A stretch of DNA of 37,669 bases from Moritella sp. PE36 (GTDB lineage: Bacteria > Pseudomonadota > Gammaproteobacteria > Enterobacterales > Moritellaceae): assembly GCF_000170855.1 (NCBI RefSeq), contig NZ_ABCQ01000045.1, positions 1 to 37,669 on the forward strand, given 5' to 3'. The position numbers and the translations under genes are program-made. Under the pieces are notes generated by a model, which was given only the letters and a program-made list of their open reading frames with translations, did no database searches and was not told where the DNA came from. Below are positions 8,650 to 15,356 of this stretch, piece after piece; the stretch's first letter is position 1; every line of letters starts with the position of its first letter.

Positions 8650-9607
8650 TGACACCACGTGAGGTACGGCTGCCACTATTACGAAATGACCCCGTATTAC
8701 TCGTCGCTTTGCTGCTAGTGAACGACTTTTTCGGTTTAGAGTAGCTGCTCACCGTTTTGGTTGGGGTATAACTAGAACGACTCAAGCCAGCCGCGCCTGA
8801 ACGTTTTTTCGCATAAGGCGAGCTAAATGACTGGCCTTTACGCTGAAATGATTTACGCGTTTTAGTTTCAACGGCAGCTTGCTTTACACTCTGTTTAGGG
8901 CTGGTATAACGTGAACGCCCATAGTCATTGTAGTAACTATAACGACGATTTTGGCTCCAATTTGAATAGCCGACACGACCCGTTAAATCACCCAACATAC
9001 GATACATACCGTACCACTGCCAGAAACTGGTGCCACCACTGCCGCTTTGCCAGTTACCGTAATTTGGGTTACCGACCATCTGACTACCAGCACCGTAATC
9101 AGCACCACCACCATTTTGTTCTGCCTGCTGACTAATAGCACCAACACGAGCAAGTTGCCCATCGGACATATCCGCCAACACATTAATCGGATCGGTTAAC
9201 GCATCATTAAATAAGCTCTGTTTAGACGCTTCTTTAATACGCGTCAATTCATCAAGCAATAAGCCCGCATTGTCTAACGTCAACGTTTCCGCTTTAACAT
9301 CATTTAATCGCATCGCCAGATTTTGATACAACGGCCCCTGTCGCGTGGCATCTTCAGCGATCAAATTTGCGATACGAGTGAGTTCTGGTTTTTGTTGTTT
9401 TAAAACGTGCGCATATTCAGACAACAATCTTACATTACGCACTGAACCCGTTTCAATTGCCGACCCAAGTCGAGTAAGCGACTGTGCAGTACTCGCGACT
9501 TGCTGGTTAATTGTCGTTTGCGTTTGTTCAAGTTTTGATTCACAGCCAGCTAATAACTGTAAAATAAATAACAGACTTATTAACTTCCATGGTTTAATCA
9601 TTGACAT
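8636..9607 (-). CDS. Lipoprotein with coiled N-terminal region and Ser/Tyr/Arg/Lys-rich tail
   Basis: Exported lipoprotein of 323 residues. A signal peptide with lipobox LLAGC gives a lipidated Cys22, followed by ESKLEQTQ. Residues about 25-165 look helical, with heptad-like spacing and no recognised enzyme motif. From about residue 168 the sequence becomes low complexity: Gly/Asn/Ser/Tyr/Trp-rich, then a strongly basic Ser/Lys/Arg tail ending SRTSRGVSRGK. AGGTGA lies about six bases before the ATG. First gene of a minus-strand run leading into DUF350, the aminopropyltransferase and AdoMet decarboxylase. I do not recognise its family with certainty. Low-complexity lipoproteins next to DUF350 genes are known (the YjfM and DUF4247 type of context), but homology is not demonstrated here. 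Confidence 0.75.
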   Translation of the reverse strand: MSMIKPWKLISLLFILQLLAGCESKLEQTQTTINQQVASTAQSLTRLGSAIETGSVRNVRLLSEYAHVLKQQKPELTRIANLIAEDATRQGPLYQNLAMRLNDVKAETLTLDNAGLLLDELTRIKEASKQSLFNDALTDPINVLADMSDGQLARVGAISQQAEQNGGGADYGAGSQMVGNPNYGNWQSGSGGTSFWQWYGMYRMLGDLTGRVGYSNWSQNRRYSYYNDYGRSRYTSPKQSVKQAAVETKTRKSFQRKGQSFSSPYAKKRSGAAGLSRSSYTPTKTVSSYSKPKKSFTSSKATSNTGSFRNSGSRTSRGVSRGK

Positions 9608-9720
9608 AAATGGTCACCTATCTTGCCTACCGACTCTAATAAAATCACGCCATAATATGGCTTTGTAATACCTTGTTACTGTACGTTTTAAGCAACAAAA
9701 AATCAATTGGTTATAGCGTG

Positions 9721-10340
9721 CTAGTTAGCATAACGTCGTAAAAAGTTATCTACTGATTTTTTCGGTGTTTTAGTCAACTTTTGTACCAGCTGAAAAGGAA
9801 TGGTGGCTAAGCTATAACGTGATTTCATTTCATCTAGCATCACTAACCAGAGTTTAGTCGTCATTTCCGAATCAAATAACGCGCGGTGAAAGCCACCATC
9901 CGACGGTATATTTGCATATTTAATCAACTCACCCAATTTATGGCTCGGTGCATCTTGAAAATACGTCTTGCCACCAGCAGTGAACAGCTAAACTCACCTT
10001 CATAACCGCGATCAATACGCGTCAATTCAGCATCTAAAAAACGTTTATCAAATGAGGCATTATGCGCAACTAAATTATAACCTTGGATAAAATCGGCAAA
10101 GCGATGCATCACCTCTTCACAAGGTGCGGCATCGACTAACATATCATTAGTGATACTCGTGTAATCGGCAATAAAACTGCTCACACGACGACCTGGATAC
10201 ATGAGTTCTTGAAAGCGCCCTGTGATCTCACCATCTTCAATTTTTACCGCACCGATCTCAATCGCACGATCGCCCATATCAGGAGATAACCCTGTTGTCT
10301 CGAAATCCAATATAATAAGGGTGTCAGCGTTCACTATCAT
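9721..10340 (-). pseudogene. DnaQ-like 3'-5' exonuclease, frameshifted
   Basis: Two adjacent minus-strand reading frames form one DEDDh exonuclease of about 206 residues. The first part (10340 to about 9960) holds Exo I (LDFETTG) and Exo II ([14 protein letters not shown]). The second (about 9960 to 9721) continues with [16 protein letters not shown] and carries Exo III (HRALFDSE). The break is in a run of four T on the minus strand (9958-9961). One extra T restores the junction [15 protein letters not shown]. As read, the first frame ends after 138 residues in unrelated sequence, so it lacks the catalytic His and Asp of Exo III and would be inactive. It may be a genuine lesion or a homopolymer base-call error. 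The nominal ATG has AGGA immediately before it; the GTG two codons later is an alternative start. Confidence 0.85.
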
Positions 10341-10456
10341 TCCTACTTTCTCTCTTTTGGTCGCTTATAAGCTAGCCGTGAAGTATAAAACAGTATGCTC
10401 ACACAAGCGATCTATGTCTACACTAGGGGTATAGCTGTTTTATAAGAGGGAACTGT

Positions 10457-12859
10457 ATGTCGATAAAACCTCTAAGTTGTAGCCAGTTGTATCGAACCTC
10501 AACACTGAGCAAGCTTGCTGCCGACTGTAAATCAACCAAACACCTACAGCCACTCGATCAAATCATCGGCCAAGACCGGGCACAACAAGCGGTCGAATTC
10601 GCCATGTCGATAAAAGAAAAAGGCTATAACATTTATGCACTCGGTCACAACGGTCTGGGCAAGCGTACGATGATATTACGCTATCTTAACCGACACGAAC
10701 CGAGCAGTAATAATCATACTATTTTTGACTGGTGTTATACGGTTAATTTTGATGAAGCTCGTCACCCAAAAGTATTGAAACTACCCGCAGGTTCCGCCCA
10801 TCAATTTAAAAAAGATATCGAAAACCTTATCCATCGTTTAGTTAAAGCTTTACCTATGGCCTTTGATAACGAGATCTACTTCGCTCGCTCTGAGAAACTA
10901 AAAAATCGATTAGAAAGCAAACAAGAAGCCATTTTACAAGATCTGACCCAGTCAGCCCGACAGCACAGTATTAGCTTAACATTAACGGTACAAGGCGATT
11001 ACCAGCTTGTCGCCATGAACGATAAAAATGAAGCCTACTCTGAAGACGATTTTGAAGCATTAAGTGACAGTAAAAAGAAACGATTTGAAACTAAAATTGC
11101 AGAATTAGAAATAAAACTGCGTGACATTATCCGTCAATTAACCATTTTGGAAGAAGAGTTCTCCGATAAGATCCAAAAACTTGACGAACAAATCGCACAG
11201 GATGTATTGATCCATTGCACCACGCCATTGAAAGAAAAGTACAATCATTTAGCCGAGGTAAAATCGCATCTCATCGCGATGAATAAAGACATATTAGACA
11301 ATCTTGAGATCTTTGTTGAAGGCAGCGAGGATGATATCTCTTTGGCTTATGCCGCATTAGATAAAAAAATGCCCCGCCGCTATCAAATTAACGTGCTCGT
11401 TTGTCAAGAAACCAACTCCTTCCCTATCGTGGTCGAGGACAGCCCTAATTACCATACTATTTTTGGTTATATCGAAAGTGCAACCTTCAAAGGTACCGTG
11501 TTTACCGATGCCGCCTTGATCCGAGCTGGTAGTTTACACCGTGCTAATGGCGGGGTGTTAATGATTGATGCGGTCAAAGTACTAGAGCGACCTTATGTTT
11601 GGGATGGCTTGAAACGCGCCTTGCGCGCCAATAAATTAAACTTAAGTTCATTGGAACGCGAAGTCAGTTTATCCGGTACCATTTCGTTAGACCCAGAACC
11701 AATACCACTCTCAGTTAAGATCATTCTCTTTGGGGATTATCAGACTTATCAACTGCTACAACAATATGATCCTGAGTTCAGAGAATTATTTCGGGTTACC
11801 GCTGATTTTGAAGATGTAATGCCCAGAACAGACATTGCAGAAGCACACTACGCACAATTCATTTCGAGTATCGTACACGATAACAATATGCTGCATTGCG
11901 ATCGTAAAGCCATGAGTCGGATCATCGAGTACAGCTCACGCCAAGCTGAAGATCAGGATAAGCTTTCTTTGCATTCACTTGATATCGCCAACTTATTACG
12001 TGAAAGTAATTATTGTGCACGTCTTGCAAATGCCACACTTATACGTCATCACCATGTTGAACAAGCGCTGACAAACAAACAGCAACGAGCAGGTAGATTA
12101 CAAGACTATCTACTGCAAAGCTTTATGAATGGTTCCACTCTTATTGATATTAAGGGTAATGTGGTAGGACAAATTAATGCACTTTCCGTTATTGCAACAT
12201 CTGACAGCGAATTTGGTATCCCAGGGCGTATCACCGCAACGGCCTCCTTTGGCGAAGGGGAAATTTTTGATATTGAACGTAAAGTGAAGCTTGGTGGTAA
12301 CCTCCATTCCAAAGGCGTGATGATCCTATCCGCTTATATTGCGTCGGTATTTGGCCAAACTGCCACGATCCCACTCACGACACGTTTAACGTTCGAACAA
12401 TCTTACGGTCAAGTCGATGGTGACAGCGCTTCGCTTGCCGAATGCTGTGCTATTATTTCTGCATTTTCGCAAGTACCGTTACGTCAAGATATCGCCATCA
12501 CCGGGTCAATGGATCAATTTGGCCATGCCCAACCCATCGGCGGGGTAAATGAAAAAGTTGAAGGTTTTTTTGATGTTTGTTCATCGATTACATCACTATC
12601 AACACAAGGGGTGATAATTCCGCGCGCTAATGTACATAATCTCATGTTGCGAAACGATGTTATTGAGGCTGTTGAGCAAGGTTTATTCCATATCTGGGCA
12701 ATTGACCATGTCACTGACGCTATTCAGTTACTCACTAACATCATCGCGGGTTCAATGAACAATAAAGGAGAATACGCACACAATTCGGTTTTTGGCATTA
12801 CCCAAAACCGATTAACTAATCTGAGAAAAGACCATAACAGCGCGGCCTCAAATACATAA
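10457..12859 (+). CDS. Lon-family ATP-dependent protease (LonH/YcbZ-like)
   Basis: AAA+ serine protease of 800 residues. The N-terminal ATPase part has a Walker A-type loop GHNGLGKRT (63-71, Lys69). A long charged, probably coiled-coil insertion follows (about 140-290), then a Walker B-like stretch ANGGVLMIDAVKVL. The C-terminal Lon peptidase domain contains the catalytic dyad Ser657 (VDGDSAS) and Lys700 (GGVNEKVEG), 43 residues apart as in classical Lon. E. coli YcbZ is about 586 residues, so this is the longer form found in many marine gammaproteobacteria. It lacks the classical Lon N-terminal domain. Substrates are unknown. It is preceded by GAGGGAAC before the ATG and divergent from the broken exonuclease gene. 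Confidence 0.9.
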   Translation: MSIKPLSCSQLYRTSTLSKLAADCKSTKHLQPLDQIIGQDRAQQAVEFAMSIKEKGYNIYALGHNGLGKRTMILRYLNRHEPSSNNHTIFDWCYTVNFDEARHPKVLKLPAGSAHQFKKDIENLIHRLVKALPMAFDNEIYFARSEKLKNRLESKQEAILQDLTQSARQHSISLTLTVQGDYQLVAMNDKNEAYSEDDFEALSDSKKKRFETKIAELEIKLRDIIRQLTILEEEFSDKIQKLDEQIAQDVLIHCTTPLKEKYNHLAEVKSHLIAMNKDILDNLEIFVEGSEDDISLAYAALDKKMPRRYQINVLVCQETNSFPIVVEDSPNYHTIFGYIESATFKGTVFTDAALIRAGSLHRANGGVLMIDAVKVLERPYVWDGLKRALRANKLNLSSLEREVSLSGTISLDPEPIPLSVKIILFGDYQTYQLLQQYDPEFRELFRVTADFEDVMPRTDIAEAHYAQFISSIVHDNNMLHCDRKAMSRIIEYSSRQAEDQDKLSLHSLDIANLLRESNYCARLANATLIRHHHVEQALTNKQQRAGRLQDYLLQSFMNGSTLIDIKGNVVGQINALSVIATSDSEFGIPGRITATASFGEGEIFDIERKVKLGGNLHSKGVMILSAYIASVFGQTATIPLTTRLTFEQSYGQVDGDSASLAECCAIISAFSQVPLRQDIAITGSMDQFGHAQPIGGVNEKVEGFFDVCSSITSLSTQGVIIPRANVHNLMLRNDVIEAVEQGLFHIWAIDHVTDAIQLLTNIIAGSMNNKGEYAHNSVFGITQNRLTNLRKDHNSAASNT

Positions 12860-12968
12860 ACTTATTCCAGCATAATAAATAGCTGACATTGAATATCAAG
12901 GTATTCCCAGCTAATGACCATAAACATGAATGACCACTCATTTAGGGGTAAAATATTAGCTAAATAAG

Positions 12969-12996
12969 TTGACATAAATCAATGAAATTTTATACT
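12969..12996 (+). promoter_or_regulatory. Sigma70-type promoter with overlapping FNR-like site
   Basis: TTGACA (12969-12974) and TATACT (12991-12996) are separated by 16 bases, a strong sigma70 pattern 36 bases before the hemerythrin-GGDEF gene. The same bases 12969-12982 read TTGAC-ATAA-ATCAA, one mismatch from the FNR/ANR box TTGAT-N4-ATCAA. An FNR-family protein bound there would cover the -35 region. Predicted by eye only. Confidence 0.6.
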
Positions 12997-13031
12997 GCAG
13001 CTTCTTTAGTCAACGGTAAGTAGTCGCTCTA

Positions 13032-15215
13032 ATGATTAGCCTAGAATGGAATGAAGAGATGAGTGTCGGTATCGATGAGATTGATACTGACCATAAAAAA
13101 ATCCTCTCTATTATTTCATCTATTATCGAAGCGATTGATACTAACTGTACTGCCGAAACCATCGAAAAACATTTTACCGATCTTACTGCTTGTACTACCG
13201 CTCATTTTAAACAAGAAGAAGCATTAATGCAGACATTGGCGTTCAACAATTTTATTGAACACCAAAAGGGCCATCAAACTTTTTTAAATCAGCTCCCCGA
13301 ATTAAAAAATAAACTGTTAAATTCGAATGATGTAGACGCTGCAGAACAAGTCAGTCAATTTTTATATGATTGGGTTCTTGAACACATTCTCATATCAGAT
13401 ATGGATTATGTGCATGCTTTTCATAATGAAAAAAAACATTCGATATCATTAACCGCCATATTTAAGCGTACGTCTGAGTGGCTAAGCTATCGCATCAACA
13501 TTTCTACTCGCGTGCTTATTACCTCGCTATTACCCATTCTTGGTATGCTATTACTCAGCTTTATTGCGATCAAAGACAATTACCAACAATACAAAAATAT
13601 GCTGTTATTAGAAAGCCTCACCCAGATCGTGCAGCAAGTAAATTCACTAACACATAACTTACAAGTTGAACGAGGGTTACTCTCGAGCTACATAAGTTCA
13701 GACTACCAGCGTTTTTCTCAGGCCCTCACCGCACAGCAACACAAAAGTAATAATGAAATAGATACATTTTCAACGCTACTGAATTCACGCAAGGAGTTAT
13801 TAACAGAACCCTTGTTAATCGAGTTTATTAACTCGACCAAAATTGATATTGCTGAATTAAATATATTTCGAAATGGTTTAAAAAATACCAGCATAACCAG
13901 TGACCAAATGTTAGAAAAATACAATGACATTATTGCCAGGTTATTGTCACGGGTAAATCGTTTATCACAGATCAAGATGGATGCCCAATTTGCCAATAAT
14001 ATTACTGCGATCAATGCTATCGTCGGATTGAAAGAAATTCTTGGGCGACAACGAGAGATAGGAACACTGCTCATCGATAGTAAACTATCGGTACATGATT
14101 TAATTCATAGTGAGCGTTACAAACAGCTTTACATACAACTTGGCATGCAGCTCAATGCTATCTTTGTGTTTAATTATTCAGCGACACCAGCGCAGCAACA
14201 TGCTTGTGGTAGCTTGTGTAATATTACAGCACAACAAGCATTTATTAATAACACAGTGACCGATTTCATGCTGCAACCAGAAGAGCATCAAAACAGTCAA
14301 TTTTGGTTTATTCAACTAACAAACCGTATTGATGACATAAAAATAGTCACAGATAAAATCATCAAAGACCTCGACGTTAAAACACAACAAAAATTAGCTA
14401 AATTAGAGCAACGGTTTTACCTAGTACTCATTATTATTAGTACCATCGTCATCTTTAATACGTTACTTTTCACAGTCCTCTATCACAGTGTCATCACCCC
14501 TATTCGCCATATTACCTATGCTTTAAAACAAGTAACATTAGGCCGTTATAACCAGCAAATGAATGAATACACCTCCAATGATGAAATTGGCGCGATGAAT
14601 GATGCTTATGAAACATTACGTAGAAAGCTTTTGCAGGCTGACATGTCAAAAAATATTATTAAACGTCAGCAACAATCGTTACTCGACCGACGTAAAGAAC
14701 GGGATAAATACCGCGAACTGGCGTCAAGGGATACACTAACAGGCGCGTTAAATAGACGTAAATTTAACCTTATCCTGAAACAAGAAATTGGTTTTGCCAA
14801 ACAAGATAAGCAAAAACTGTCATTATTACTGCTCGACATTGACCACTTCAAGAATATCAATGACGCTTATGGCCATGGTGGCGGCGATCAAGTCCTACGG
14901 GATTTCTATGATGCCTGCTTTAATAGTGTTAAGTCTTCCGATATCGTCGCTCGTATTGGTGGCGAAGAGTTTGCTATCTTAATGCCCGAAACGAACAGCA
15001 CGCAAGCACACATCATTGCCGAGCGACTCCGCCATAATGTGAGTAAACTGCAGGTACCTTATGGTCAGGATAATATTCGCCTAACCGTGAGCATTGGACT
15101 GGCCCAATGGCAGGAGTACGATTCACTTAATGCCAAGGAGTTTATCGCACATACCGACAAAGCACTTTATCAAGCCAAAGATAATGGTCGAAATTGTGTT
15201 ATAGAGGCATCTTAA
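13032..15215 (+). CDS. Hemerythrin-NIT-HAMP-GGDEF diguanylate cyclase
   Basis: Predicted membrane-bound c-di-GMP synthase of 727 residues. N-terminal bacteriohemerythrin (about 1-132) has all seven di-iron ligands: His21, His58, Glu62, His77, His81, His118 and Asp123. TM1 lies at about 160-181. A helical sensor region (about 185-445) includes QVERGLLSSY, typical of NIT nitrate/nitrite-sensing domains. TM2 (about 460-482) and a HAMP segment follow. The C-terminal GGDEF domain (about 555-727) has LLLDIDHFKNINDAYGH and the active signature GGEEF. The usual inhibitory I-site RxxD reads KSSD. No EAL or HD-GYP domain is present. It likely couples O2/NO (hemerythrin) and possibly nitrate to c-di-GMP output. 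The hemerythrin precedes TM1, so it should be on the same cytoplasmic side as GGDEF. Confidence 0.87.
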   Translation: MISLEWNEEMSVGIDEIDTDHKKILSIISSIIEAIDTNCTAETIEKHFTDLTACTTAHFKQEEALMQTLAFNNFIEHQKGHQTFLNQLPELKNKLLNSNDVDAAEQVSQFLYDWVLEHILISDMDYVHAFHNEKKHSISLTAIFKRTSEWLSYRINISTRVLITSLLPILGMLLLSFIAIKDNYQQYKNMLLLESLTQIVQQVNSLTHNLQVERGLLSSYISSDYQRFSQALTAQQHKSNNEIDTFSTLLNSRKELLTEPLLIEFINSTKIDIAELNIFRNGLKNTSITSDQMLEKYNDIIARLLSRVNRLSQIKMDAQFANNITAINAIVGLKEILGRQREIGTLLIDSKLSVHDLIHSERYKQLYIQLGMQLNAIFVFNYSATPAQQHACGSLCNITAQQAFINNTVTDFMLQPEEHQNSQFWFIQLTNRIDDIKIVTDKIIKDLDVKTQQKLAKLEQRFYLVLIIISTIVIFNTLLFTVLYHSVITPIRHITYALKQVTLGRYNQQMNEYTSNDEIGAMNDAYETLRRKLLQADMSKNIIKRQQQSLLDRRKERDKYRELASRDTLTGALNRRKFNLILKQEIGFAKQDKQKLSLLLLDIDHFKNINDAYGHGGGDQVLRDFYDACFNSVKSSDIVARIGGEEFAILMPETNSTQAHIIAERLRHNVSKLQVPYGQDNIRLTVSIGLAQWQEYDSLNAKEFIAHTDKALYQAKDNGRNCVIEAS

Positions 15216-15356
15216 TCATTTAAATCAACCGATTTTATTAGTGTCGATACATATAATTCCAATCTCCTATATAAGAAGTTATCTGCCTAACGTAGATATC
15301 TACAGGTTCAGAGCTATACTTTTCAGATCCTAATAAATTTTAGTTGAGAGGATGTT

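Noticed and set aside
8911-9135. His/Asn-rich reading frame antisense to the lipoprotein tail
   Set aside because: It is a by-product of low-complexity codons on the opposite strand and has no independent start signals.
9952-9970. Programmed -1 frameshifting to make a full exonuclease
   Set aside because: The T4 run is not a canonical X-XXY-YYZ slippery heptamer in the right frame, and no strong downstream stem is evident; a homopolymer indel is simpler.
12106-12312. Two overlapping antisense reading frames inside the Lon-family gene
   Set aside because: Both lie fully within a strongly conserved coding region and have no family features.
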